Shown piece after piece: positions 26,650 to 35,415 of a DNA stretch of 43,945 nucleotides; within the stretch, counting starts at the first letter, position 1, and each line of letters opens with the position of its first letter. Origin of the DNA: Bacteroidia bacterium (GTDB lineage Bacteria; Bacteroidota; Bacteroidia; Bacteroidales; GWA2-32-17). The stretch covers positions 1-43,945 of the forward strand of contig JACREQ010000078.1 in assembly GCA_016218155.1 (NCBI GenBank), read 5' to 3'. The notes beneath the pieces were generated by a model. That model was not told where the DNA came from, ran no database searches, and saw nothing but the letters and a program-made list of their open reading frames with translations. The translations under genes were made by a program, and so were the position numbers.

Positions 26650-28089
26650 TCACTTATTGATTGTATGAATAATTGTTATTACTTTTTTGATTATTTCTTC
26701 TTTTGTTAATTTGCTTGATGCTAAATCATTAACAAGAGGAATAATCCATTCAATCCCCTTGTAATATGACTCAGGTGCTTTCATAATTTCATCGAAAATA
26801 TCTTTTGTGATATATCCAGTTGTTGCGATAGGAATGGGAATTAGACCTTGTGAGATTGCTATTTCAAATTCTCTTTTCACACCATTTGCAGGTATGATAA
26901 TTCCTTTTTCGTCTTTTTTATTTCCGAAAATGATGATTGTAATTCCTGCTAGTGAAATCATTTTCTGTCTGTAATCTTCCCAAAGATCAAAGAGTTTTTT
27001 GTCTCCAGTCTCAAATTGTGGGAAAGGTTTCATGATTAATTGATCTTCAGAAAACCTATCAGGCTTTTCATAAACTGCTTCTAATGCACCATTGATAACA
27101 GCACTTCCAACTCCCCAACCAAAACCATTTACGATTCTGAAACCCGCCAAGACAATATTTTTACTAAGCGAATGAATAAAACCTTGTGCTTCGTTTCTAT
27201 TCCATGCTCCGTATTCCTCGGCACTTCCTGAAATGAAAACAGTTTTCTTTCTAAACTTTCTTTCAATTTCTTTTAGAATCTCTGTGATGTCTGTGTATTC
27301 ATCAACAACAAGAGCTTTGATTTTGTATCGTCTTAAGTCGTTCACCATCAACTCTTGTTTTCTTAAATTGTATCTGTACATTTCATCATCGTCTGATCCT
27401 TTGCTTTGCTTTCTAATAAAGCAATAGTGTTGTCTATTGTTTTCTCCAAACTGAATATTCAACCTACTTAAAACATAGTCAAGGTTTGGGTCAGTGAAAC
27501 TAAAACCGATGAATAAAAATGTTTTTGAAATTAAGTCGCCACTTAAGGCTGTAATGAAATGCTCATGTGTTTTGTAATAAGATTCATATTGCTCTTTTGT
27601 GAGAACTGCATCAGCAGGGTGATGTGCATCACCGTGCATTTTGTAAAGTACGACATCTCTTTTGGGACGTGTATTTGCTAACTGCTTTATCTGGTGTTTA
27701 ACATCAACAACTTTGTTTGCTGCTTTTACGGCATCTTCAATTAAAGTGTCATAGTTGGTTGTCCAAAAAGTTGTAATAGGGAGTCTTGCCAAAATTTTAT
27801 GGTTTTCAGATGATTCGGCTTCTTCTGTAAATTCTTCAAGAATTTTTCTATTGATTTTTGCCTTGCCTCCTCCATGTTCATTTACATGATACTGTGCAAG
27901 AGAAATTAAATCATGCTCCTTGTCTACACTTAAACCTACTTCCTCTGCAATGTCTCGTAATAAGTCTGCCCAATTTACATAGCCTGCCGATATGGACATT
28001 CCTGCACCTGCGAAAACAGCAACGTTGTTTTCAGCCAAGTCCTTTACGAAATCTTTAATGAACGATTCGATTTCTCTGTTGTATGTCAT
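26650..28089 (-). CDS. thsA: Thoeris effector ThsA (SIR2-SLOG NAD hydrolase)
   Basis: A 479-residue protein with an N-terminal SIR2-like NAD-binding domain (VAVFAGAGMSISAGY at about 23-37; FWTTNYDTL with N112; YKMHGD with H152; FIGFSFTDPNLDYVL) and a C-terminal SLOG domain from about 283 (VFISGSAEEYGAW, GFRIVNGFGWGVGSAVINGALE, IIIFGNKKDEKG). N112 and H152 fall at the same numbers as the catalytic residues reported for Bacillus cereus ThsA. On binding the TIR-made cyclic nucleotide, ThsA depletes NAD and stops the infected cell. Five bases separate it from the TIR gene upstream. Confidence 0.95.
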   Translation of the reverse strand: MTYNREIESFIKDFVKDLAENNVAVFAGAGMSISAGYVNWADLLRDIAEEVGLSVDKEHDLISLAQYHVNEHGGGKAKINRKILEEFTEEAESSENHKILARLPITTFWTTNYDTLIEDAVKAANKVVDVKHQIKQLANTRPKRDVVLYKMHGDAHHPADAVLTKEQYESYYKTHEHFITALSGDLISKTFLFIGFSFTDPNLDYVLSRLNIQFGENNRQHYCFIRKQSKGSDDDEMYRYNLRKQELMVNDLRRYKIKALVVDEYTDITEILKEIERKFRKKTVFISGSAEEYGAWNRNEAQGFIHSLSKNIVLAGFRIVNGFGWGVGSAVINGALEAVYEKPDRFSEDQLIMKPFPQFETGDKKLFDLWEDYRQKMISLAGITIIIFGNKKDEKGIIIPANGVKREFEIAISQGLIPIPIATTGYITKDIFDEIMKAPESYYKGIEWIIPLVNDLASSKLTKEEIIKKVITIIHTINK

Positions 28090-28094
28090 ATTAA

Positions 28095-28643
28095 TTATGA
28101 TTTTAGCCAGTCAAGTAATGACTTTTCAGTTTTGTCAGGAAAAATAATTTTTATGTGTTCTGCTGTGTATTCACTTTCTTCAATACGTGGGTAAATTCTT
28201 AGGTATTCAGAACCATTCCAAGAAGCTGAGTTATCAGCAATTGGAATAAGCGCAATATGATTAATGTATTTTTGAGCATCACCAAAACCTAATTCCCAGT
28301 TACACCATTTAGAATTTATGGCTTTATTGGTTGCTACCAAAATAAACTTGTTATTTAGTTTGATTTGCTCCTTAATTTTTTTTGCTGTTTCAGCACTTGT
28401 AAAAGGTGGAAGTGAAGAATCATTTGAATCAATGTATACTCTGACTCCCACTTTTCTTAAAAGCACAATAGTTTTTTCAACATCAATTTTTTCCAAATCA
28501 TCATGACTATGAGAAAGAAATACAGAAACTACAGCAGTAGTTCTTGTTTCTCGTTTTGATTCATTCACTGTTTCGCTGAATATTCTTGTCCCAAGCTTAC
28601 TTTCAGTCAGTGCTGTTAGTCTTGTCCTTGTTAAAATTGCCAT
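28095..28643 (-). CDS. Canonical TIR-domain protein of the Thoeris operon
   Basis: A 182-residue protein with a 35-residue N-terminal helix (MAILTRTRLTAL), then a classical bacterial TIR domain: VVSVFLSHSHDDLEKI, GVRVYIDSND, FILVATNKAINSKWCNWELGFGDAQK. The WELG motif contains the catalytic-type Glu, E117. It differs from the three DUF1863-type ThsB proteins downstream and is the first gene of the operon, which argues that it is an additional signal-producing sensor for ThsA. No -7 box perfectly matching the consensus is visible upstream, only TAAGTTTTG. Confidence 0.88.
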   Translation of the reverse strand: MAILTRTRLTALTESKLGTRIFSETVNESKRETRTTAVVSVFLSHSHDDLEKIDVEKTIVLLRKVGVRVYIDSNDSSLPPFTSAETAKKIKEQIKLNNKFILVATNKAINSKWCNWELGFGDAQKYINHIALIPIADNSASWNGSEYLRIYPRIEESEYTAEHIKIIFPDKTEKSLLDWLKS

Positions 28644-28682
28644 AATTATATTTTTTTAATTCAGTCGGTTAATTGTTTGCAT

Positions 28683-28762
28683 GGTAGTTTTAACAATGGG
28701 CAAAACTTATTAAAATGGACAATCTGTCCTACTTACATCTGCGACATTTAATAAAAACTACC
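28683..28762. repeat. Nested inverted repeats upstream of the Thoeris operon
   Basis: GGTAGTTTT (28683-28691) and AAAACTACC (28754-28762) form outer arms. TTATTAAAATG and CATTTAATAA form an inner, slightly imperfect pair, and GGACA-atc-TGTCC (28717-28729) lies between. The structure starts 14 bases after the stop of the 91-residue gene and precedes the TIR gene, so it may terminate one unit or control the other. Confidence 0.5.
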
Positions 28763-28775
28763 AAACAAAAGATTG

Positions 28776-29051
28776 TTACATTTTAGAAATAACTACATCA
28801 GACTTATCTAATTGAATAGCATATTCAACACTTGGAATTTTACTAAACTTTTTTGCTTCTTGTAAATGAGTTATTAAATGTTTAATAGCATCATCTCTAT
28901 TTGTATTTTCAGAGAAATTAGCCGTCCATGTAGTTGTTAAACTTGAAATTTTTACCCAATGTTTATTTTTTAATTCAGAATAAAATAAATCACGTAACTT
29001 ACCATCATTGGTAGAGTTTAAGTCTAAAGTAATTAAAGCCTTGTATCCCAT
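28776..29051 (-). CDS. Small SinR/Cas2-like ferredoxin-fold protein
   Basis: A 91-residue protein starting MGYKALITLDL and containing KHWVKISSLTTTWTANF and a short terminal EYAIQLDKSDVVI strand. This looks like the small SinR-family/VapD/Cas2-like proteins, in which a beta-alpha-beta-beta-alpha-beta domain may bind or cut nucleic acid. The family call is from memory of the pattern. It starts one base after the NHL-protein gene ends on the same strand, and a defence operon lies on its other side. Confidence 0.5.
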   Translation of the reverse strand: MGYKALITLDLNSTNDGKLRDLFYSELKNKHWVKISSLTTTWTANFSENTNRDDAIKHLITHLQEAKKFSKIPSVEYAIQLDKSDVVISKM

Positions 29052-29052
29052 A

Positions 29053-31449
29053 CTATTTATTTTTAATTATTTTCTTAACAGCAAAACCATCAGCAGTAGT
29101 TATATTTATAAAATATATTCCACTAGAAATATTTGACAAATCAATAAAACCATTCTCTTCTATACTAGATTTATTGCACGAGCTCACTAATTCACCAAAA
29201 ACATTAAAAATCTCAACACCTTCTATTGTGTGTAAATTGCTTTGAATATATACCTTATCATTTGTTGGATTTGGGAAAACAAATATCTGATTTTCCAGTA
29301 ATGTATTAATAATTGAAGTGGCATTATTTGAATAAATATTAGAAAATGAAGTGCTAAAATTAGAATTTGTACCTTTTACAGATGGTGTGCAATTTACACT
29401 CCAGACTGTTCTTACACGCCATGATGCAGTGTTTTGGTATATCACATACAATGGATCGCTTACAGTTTGCTGGGTTCCTGCCACACTTGCAACAACGTGC
29501 CATGTTCCATTGCTATTATCATCCCTCATTAGCTCATAGCTTGAAACAGGGTTTGGTCCATTCTGTATTGTGTAAGGTTGAGTCCAATAAAAAATTCCAC
29601 TCCCATTATTTAACATGTATATTGTGTTATGGTACGGGCTCATATTACTAACTCTTCCACAAGAATCAATTATCTGCAATTTGTAACGATATGTGCCTGC
29701 ATTTGGATCACCAGTATTTGGGAAATATAATGTTCTTACAGTATCAACAAACTGACTAAACCCATTTAATGGTATATGGGCAATAGGTTGATAATTATTA
29801 GTAGCTATTTCACGGTAAACAATAAATGAATCTGCATTTTGAAATCCGTTTTTATCCCATACAATTATATTATTTTGCGATAAAGAATCTACAGTTACCA
29901 TGCAAATAGGTGCCGATGGAAATGTAACTGTAGTATTTGTTATAGTGAAATTCTCAACATATGTACATTGTACTGCATCAGTAATTGTTATTGAATATGT
30001 TCCCGCACTTAAACCTGTTGCACTCGTTGTTGTACTACCATTAGACCATAAATATGTCATCGGGTAATTCCCACTAACCGAAACATTTGCACTTCCGGTA
30101 GCGTTGCAGTTAGTATTAACAGTAGTAAGGTTTGATGCCATTTGATTTGGTTGTGTAATTGTAATATTTAATATTTCTTTACATCCTGAATTATCCACAA
30201 CACTTAACCAATAAGTTCCGGCACACAAATTTGATAAACTTGTACTATTACCCATGCCATTGCCCCATAAATAAGAATAGGGTGCAACGCCTCCTGTCGC
30301 ATTCACACTAATTGCTCCATTACATTGTCCAAAACAGGTTAAGTCAGTTTGATTTAAGTTTAAATCATAAGAAAAAACTTTTCTAACTCTATGAGAATCA
30401 TAAAGAGAAATGTAAATATTTCCACAGGCATCAATAGCAACGCCAACTGGCATAGGCAACAAAGCGGTGAGTGCAGAAATTCCTTCAGCAGTGCTTCCAC
30501 CAGACAAAGTACCAGCAACAGTATATATTCTATTATTAGTATGATTAACTTTAAAAATCATTTGATTAAATTGATCAGAAATAAAGATGTCGCCGACTGC
30601 ATTTACTGCAACACTATTTGGATGTCTAAAATTTGCATTAATAGCAAGAATTCCATCACCATTATAAATATCATATACTCCAGTGCCGGCAACTGTTGTA
30701 ATTATGCCGGTAACTGCATTTACTTTACGTATTCGATCATTTTCTTTATCAGCAATATATAAATTGTTTGATGCGTCTAAAGCAATACCATGAGGACCAC
30801 TAAGCATTGCATGATCAGCTAAAATATTATCGCCATTGTATCCATTAATCCCATTACCTGCTATATCATATAAAAATCCGTTAGAAGCATCTATTTTTCG
30901 AATTCTTTCATTACCCATATCAGAAAAATAAACATTCCCTATATTGTCTACAGTTATTCCTGTAACATTTTTTACCATTGAAGTAGTCGCAAGAAGGCTG
31001 TCTCCGCTATAACCCCATACACCAGTACCTGCAACAGTAGAAATCAATCCGGTAACCGCATCAACTTTCCTCACTCGATTATTACTATAATCTGCTATGT
31101 AAATATTTCCGTTTTCATCTAAAGCAAGTGCATTTGGAGTATAAATCTGGGCAGATTTTGCAAGTATCCCATCTCCATTATAACCACCAATACCAGTTCC
31201 AGCTACAGTTGAGATCATGCCTGTTAAAGCATCAACTTTACGAATTCTATGGCTAAAAATATCAGCAAAATAAATATTTCCAGATTGATCAAATGCAACT
31301 GAACCATAAGGTGTAAGACCAGCATTTGTAGCTAAAACTGAATCTCCTGTAAAATAAACTGAACCATCGCCAGCAATAGTATATATCTTCTGTGCCCACA
31401 TTCCAATTGATAGGAACATTATCGAAATAATAATAATAACTGTTTTCAT
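29053..31449 (-). CDS. Secreted NHL- and SprB-repeat protein with T9SS sorting domain
   Basis: A 798-residue exported protein. A signal peptide covers about 1-19. Residues 20-360 contain about six NHL repeats of the pattern GIALDASNNLYIADKENDRIRKV, forming a beta-propeller. Residues about 370-505 hold SprB-type repeats (CNGAISVNATGGVAPYSYLW..., GLSAGTYSITITDA). A middle beta region follows, and the last 75 residues (FVFPNPTNDKVYIQS...GIYFINITTADGFAVKKIIKNK) are a type A C-terminal sorting signal for the type IX secretion system. It is surface-attached or secreted, probably in adhesion or polymer binding. It precedes a LytTR/TPR two-component pair that may regulate it. Confidence 0.88.
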   Translation of the reverse strand: MKTVIIIISIMFLSIGMWAQKIYTIAGDGSVYFTGDSVLATNAGLTPYGSVAFDQSGNIYFADIFSHRIRKVDALTGMISTVAGTGIGGYNGDGILAKSAQIYTPNALALDENGNIYIADYSNNRVRKVDAVTGLISTVAGTGVWGYSGDSLLATTSMVKNVTGITVDNIGNVYFSDMGNERIRKIDASNGFLYDIAGNGINGYNGDNILADHAMLSGPHGIALDASNNLYIADKENDRIRKVNAVTGIITTVAGTGVYDIYNGDGILAINANFRHPNSVAVNAVGDIFISDQFNQMIFKVNHTNNRIYTVAGTLSGGSTAEGISALTALLPMPVGVAIDACGNIYISLYDSHRVRKVFSYDLNLNQTDLTCFGQCNGAISVNATGGVAPYSYLWGNGMGNSTSLSNLCAGTYWLSVVDNSGCKEILNITITQPNQMASNLTTVNTNCNATGSANVSVSGNYPMTYLWSNGSTTTSATGLSAGTYSITITDAVQCTYVENFTITNTTVTFPSAPICMVTVDSLSQNNIIVWDKNGFQNADSFIVYREIATNNYQPIAHIPLNGFSQFVDTVRTLYFPNTGDPNAGTYRYKLQIIDSCGRVSNMSPYHNTIYMLNNGSGIFYWTQPYTIQNGPNPVSSYELMRDDNSNGTWHVVASVAGTQQTVSDPLYVIYQNTASWRVRTVWSVNCTPSVKGTNSNFSTSFSNIYSNNATSIINTLLENQIFVFPNPTNDKVYIQSNLHTIEGVEIFNVFGELVSSCNKSSIEENGFIDLSNISSGIYFINITTADGFAVKKIIKNK

Positions 31450-31593
31450 AGTTTTAATTTATTATAGAAATTTAATAACCACCAATTTAATCAAGTAAAT
31501 ATAAATAAATAATAGCAAAGATTTTTAACAAATGTACCAGAGTGCATCTAATCTTATCCAACTGGCTATTATTTTGAGCAGAAATAAAATTAA

Positions 31594-32340
31594 TTATATT
31601 TTGTTAAGAGCTGCAATAATATCACATTGCCTTTTTGATGACACAGGAACTTCTGATCCATCTTTTAAAATTAAGATACCGCCATCTCTTTTTTCCAAAC
31701 TATCAACAAAAGATAAATTAATTAAATGAGAATGATGAGGTCTATAGAAACCCATTGGGCTAAGCATTTCATCGTATTCTTTTAGTGAACGTGATACAAG
31801 AACAGATCTTTTATTTGTAAGGTAAAACATTGTATAATTTCTATCAGCTTCGCATCTAACTATCTCATTCAAATTTATCACATGTATTTTGTGGTGACTG
31901 TTAAGTACAATCTTTTTTGTTTCACGATTAACGTTTTCAATATTATTTATAAAAACATTGAACTTCTCAATCATTTCCTCTGTGTTTAGTTGCCGCTCAG
32001 CACGGTCAAGTGCTTCAATAAGTTCTTTTGGGATAACTGGTTTAAGTAAATAGTCAAGTGCAGAAAATTTAATAGCTTGTAAAGCAAATTCATTAAAAGC
32101 AGTTATAAAAACAATCTTAAAAGTAATTGGGTATATTTGCTTTAGTAGGTCAAATCCAGACCCATTGGGCATTTTTATATCAAGCAAAACAACTTCTGGC
32201 TTATGTTTCTGAATAGCTTCAAATGCAATTTGAATATTTTCAGCTTCTGCAACTACAATAGCTTTCGGGTAATGTATTTTTAGTACATTAATTAATGAAC
32301 TTCTTATTCTTTTTTCATCATCAATAATTAGAATACGCAT
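31594..32340 (-). CDS. LytTR-family response regulator
   Basis: A 248-residue regulator. The receiver domain (1-120) has the acidic pair D7/D8, the phosphoacceptor D54 in VVLLDIKMPNG and the conserved K in YLLKPV. The LytTR DNA-binding domain (about 145-245) shows IHVINLNEIVRCEADRNYT and MGFYRPHHSHLINLSFV. It is transcribed 33 bp downstream of the histidine kinase and is its likely partner. LytTR regulators bind direct repeats upstream of target genes; the neighbouring NHL gene is a plausible target. Confidence 0.93.
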   Translation of the reverse strand: MRILIIDDEKRIRSSLINVLKIHYPKAIVVAEAENIQIAFEAIQKHKPEVVLLDIKMPNGSGFDLLKQIYPITFKIVFITAFNEFALQAIKFSALDYLLKPVIPKELIEALDRAERQLNTEEMIEKFNVFINNIENVNRETKKIVLNSHHKIHVINLNEIVRCEADRNYTMFYLTNKRSVLVSRSLKEYDEMLSPMGFYRPHHSHLINLSFVDSLEKRDGGILILKDGSEVPVSSKRQCDIIAALNKI

Positions 32341-32373
32341 TATTTATAGCTTGTTTAGTTATTATTCTATTTG

Positions 32374-34332
32374 TTATACAGGTATTGAAAATATTATTTT
32401 TGTTCCTTTGTTTTCTTGATTTTCATTGAACAAATCGGTAACTGAAAAAATCATTTTTTGTCTTTTTGATTTATTTAGAATCTTTAAACGTTCTTGAGTT
32501 ATTTCCATCGCCATAGACCGATGTGTTTTATGAAGTTCTTTTTCCTGCGTTTCAGCTATTCCAATACCATTATCCGTAATCTGCACTTCTAAATATTTTT
32601 CTTTTAATGTAAATGTAATCGTGATAATTCCGGTTTGATCAATTCCTCGAAATCCATGTTCAATTGCATTTTCAATAAATGGCTGTGCCAGCATAGGTGG
32701 TAAGTATACCTGATCTGTATGAATAACATTACTCAGTTCAATAGAATAATCGAGTGTGTCATTTAATCTAAGTTTTTCAAGTGAAAGGTAAAAGTTTAAT
32801 GTTTCAATTTCTTTTTCTAGTGTTATATATTCCGATTTTGAATTTTCAAGGATAAGTCTCATTAGTCGTGAGAAGCTTGTTAAATATTCACCAGCTTCTT
32901 TGGGTTGTTGGTCGTAAATAAAACTCTCAATACTTGCTAAAGAATTGAAAATAAAATGAGGATTCATTTGAGTTCTTAAAAGCTTTTGCTCAAATTGTGA
33001 AGCTGTATGTTTAAATTTTAATTTATTTTGTCTAAAAAGTAAAATTCCAGAAACTAAAACTAGTAATAACAAAACAATAAGCCCTATTATAAAGTACCTA
33101 TTGTTATTAATTTTTAGTGCTTGTATTCTATTTTGCTCTGCAAGGAAAACATTTGCGACATCCTTTTTCTCTGTTTCATACTTAATTTGTAATTCAGAAA
33201 TAGTATTCTTATTGTTTTCGTTGAAAACACTATCTTTTACGGCTACATATTTCTTGTATTGTTCAAGTGCTTTAACAGGTAACTTCATTTGTTCGTACAA
33301 CTGACTTAATCGTTGATGTCCTGCAATAATTTCATCTATGGCACTAATGTTTTCTGAAATTTTAATTGCAGCTATGATAGATTCTTCAGCTTCTTTAAAT
33401 CTATTTTTTGTAATATAAATTGCCCCCATATTACCAAGAATACTCGACTTATAATAATCATTGCCTAATTTATCTGAAAGTTTTAAAGCTTTTGAAAAGT
33501 ACTCAAGAGATTTATTACATTTTTCTTCCATTTGATTTAAATTTCCGGCTTCTTTTGCAGAATCACTTTGAAGTTGATAAGCACCTGCAATATTAATATA
33601 CCAACCTGCCACGTTTACTTCATAGCCTAATTTTTCGTCAATTTTTAAAGCAAAGAAATAATAATCTAATGCTTTATTTTGCATTCCTTGGCTCGAATAA
33701 ATATTTCCTAAATTTCCAAGTGCAATAGATTTGTAATTTTCAAATTTAGGTTCATCAGATAATTTTAAAGTTTTTTGGTAATATTCAATTGCTTTGTCTA
33801 AATTATTTTGATCGGCATGTACGCTTGCTATATTGCAAAGATTTCTAATTATTTTCTCTTTGTTCTTAATTTCTTCAGCAAGTTTTAATGCTGAAATATA
33901 ATACTCCAGAGCCTTAGTATAATTACCAATGTTATGATAAGAGATTCCTATTGTTCCAAGAGAAGAGCAAATGCAATCTTTATCATTAAGTTCCTTCCAT
34001 TTCTCAAGTTCTTTTAATCTGTATTGAAGTGCCACTGGAGATCTCCCTTGTGCATCATACGCATAACTTATTCTAAAATATGATGACGCAATTCCTCTAT
34101 TCCATTTAATTTTTTCAGCTACAATCAATGCTTTTAAAGCATATTCGAGAGATTTTTGAGGGTCTGTTTTGCATAAATCTTCTGAAATAAAAATCAAGTG
34201 CCTAACCTTATTAGTGTCTTCTTTATCTTTAGGTAGAAGTTTTAATAAACTATCAAGTTCATTGGGACTTTGCCCATAAATAAACAATAATAACAAATTG
34301 CATAATATAAATAAAATAAATTTTCTCATCAA
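32374..34332 (-). CDS. TPR-containing sensor histidine kinase (LytS/YpdA-like core)
   Basis: A 652-residue sensor. A signal peptide/anchor covers 1-21. Periplasmic tetratricopeptide repeats span about 40-365 (NYTKALEYYISALKLAEE, NKALDYYFFALKIDEK, NRFKEAEESIIAAIKI), then a membrane helix at about 414-434. The His_kinase domain carries the phosphoacceptor H459 in MNPHFIFNSLASIESF, and the HATPase domain has QPFIENAIEHGF and ITDNGIGI. This is the common Bacteroidota form that senses through TPRs and phosphorylates a LytTR regulator. The second Met is an alternative start. A -7 box (TAAGTTTG) lies 53 bases upstream. Confidence 0.92.
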   Translation of the reverse strand: MMRKFILFILCNLLLLFIYGQSPNELDSLLKLLPKDKEDTNKVRHLIFISEDLCKTDPQKSLEYALKALIVAEKIKWNRGIASSYFRISYAYDAQGRSPVALQYRLKELEKWKELNDKDCICSSLGTIGISYHNIGNYTKALEYYISALKLAEEIKNKEKIIRNLCNIASVHADQNNLDKAIEYYQKTLKLSDEPKFENYKSIALGNLGNIYSSQGMQNKALDYYFFALKIDEKLGYEVNVAGWYINIAGAYQLQSDSAKEAGNLNQMEEKCNKSLEYFSKALKLSDKLGNDYYKSSILGNMGAIYITKNRFKEAEESIIAAIKISENISAIDEIIAGHQRLSQLYEQMKLPVKALEQYKKYVAVKDSVFNENNKNTISELQIKYETEKKDVANVFLAEQNRIQALKINNNRYFIIGLIVLLLLVLVSGILLFRQNKLKFKHTASQFEQKLLRTQMNPHFIFNSLASIESFIYDQQPKEAGEYLTSFSRLMRLILENSKSEYITLEKEIETLNFYLSLEKLRLNDTLDYSIELSNVIHTDQVYLPPMLAQPFIENAIEHGFRGIDQTGIITITFTLKEKYLEVQITDNGIGIAETQEKELHKTHRSMAMEITQERLKILNKSKRQKMIFSVTDLFNENQENKGTKIIFSIPV

Positions 34333-34384
34333 ATATTATTATAATGCAAATTAGTTAAAATATTAATTGATTGTGTTGAAATAA

Positions 34385-34392
34385 CAAACTTA
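34385..34392 (-). promoter_or_regulatory. Likely -7 box for the kinase operon
   Basis: The minus strand reads TAAGTTTG, an exact TAnnTTTG match, 53 bases upstream of the kinase start codon. The -33 region has no clean TTG, so the call depends on the -7 box alone. Confidence 0.45.
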
Positions 34393-34640
34393 CTTTCAAA
34401 GGCATTAAAATATTGTACAGTTACATGTAAATTGTGAACGGCTAAACAATTTTAGTACAATTAAAAAAACATATTTCAATATTTTTTTTCCTGAATTTTA
34501 ATGTAAAAGAAGTTTCTAAATTATAATAACCACAAAACAAAAGTTAGTATGGAGTTATTATCAATATGAGCTAATATACTATACTTTAAACCAAATTTTA
34601 TTCGAAAAGTAAGAGCAAGTGAATCCACCTTCGGTATATA

Positions 34641-34656
34641 ATTGTTATATAACAAT
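34641..34656. promoter_or_regulatory. Perfect 16-bp palindrome
   Basis: ATTGTTATATAACAAT is an uninterrupted palindrome, suggesting a dimeric regulator site. It lies about 310 bases upstream of the kinase start, too far for a simple core-promoter operator. Confidence 0.4.
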
Positions 34657-35063
34657 ACTTGCTTCCTGTTTTTCTACGTTATTTTGTGTCATTTTTTGCG
34701 ACAACGTATGTTTCCTATTGTTATACTCAGAGTAAGTTAAAATATTTCTCATTTTCTTCTTATTAAAGAATCATTATTTGAGCTTAATAGAAAAAAGCAT
34801 TTACCATAATCAGATAGTTTCTTTTAACAAAAATCTATCTATTTTAATAAATACACAAACGTTGATTTAGAATAATCCACCAATAATCCCTTTATATATT
34901 AATTAATATATATATAATCCTATATCTCATCTCATTATAAATGTCATGAAATTTATAAATTAAAAGCATTTAATTAAAATAATATCAGGGAAATAAAAAA
35001 GGCTTATTAGAGTGAACCAAGTTTAACAAACTTCATATATTTTACATATCTGTCAAAGGTGTC

Positions 35064-35090
35064 ATTATCTGAATAACGGATTCAGATAAT
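35064..35090. repeat. Perfect 11-bp hairpin
   Basis: ATTATCTGAAT (35064-35074) and ATTCAGATAAT (35080-35090) flank the loop AACGG. No T run follows, so it is not a standard terminator. It may be a recombination site, an RNA hairpin or an operator. Confidence 0.6.
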
Positions 35091-35277
35091 TCAACATTCT
35101 TGAAACAAAATTAAATCCTGTTGTAGTTGAAAGTATTCTAACTAATCCTAACGTAAGAAAATTAGGCGACACATCAGAATCTTTTAATTAAAAAAATACA
35201 TTATTTCTTTTTTAATTCTTGCAATAACAGCAACATGTTTCACACTTTTCATTCTCGAATTTTAATAGTTTATTTTC

Positions 35278-35300
35278 GTAACACTTTCTTTAAGTGTTAC
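35278..35300. repeat. Perfect 9-bp hairpin
   Basis: GTAACACTT (35278-35286) pairs with AAGTGTTAC (35292-35300) around TCTTT. It lies 115 bases upstream of the HELSH gene with no U tract beyond it, so a regulatory dyad is as likely as a terminator. Confidence 0.5.
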
Positions 35301-35415
35301 AAAGCTATGAATAAATAGTGAATTTTATTTGTATTTCATGATTGAAATAGTATGAAGAATTTCTCTTTAATTAAAAAATTACATATATTTAATCAGTTAA
35401 AATAATTTATCTAAC

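Larger units (their letters stand above)
34333..35415. other. Gene-free 1.1-kb intergenic region with palindromes
   Basis: No gene of acceptable length or composition is seen on either strand. A degraded-looking frame at 35096-35191 (ending VVVESILTNPNVRKLGDTSE) has no start and may be a remnant. The region contains three perfect inverted repeats, listed separately. It separates the divergently transcribed kinase operon and the HELSH gene. Confidence 0.55.

Noticed and set aside
30391-30762. Antisense frame of 123 residues inside the NHL gene
   Set aside because: It is an Ile/Asn/Ser-rich reading of the repeat-coding DNA. The repeat pattern belongs to the minus-strand propeller.
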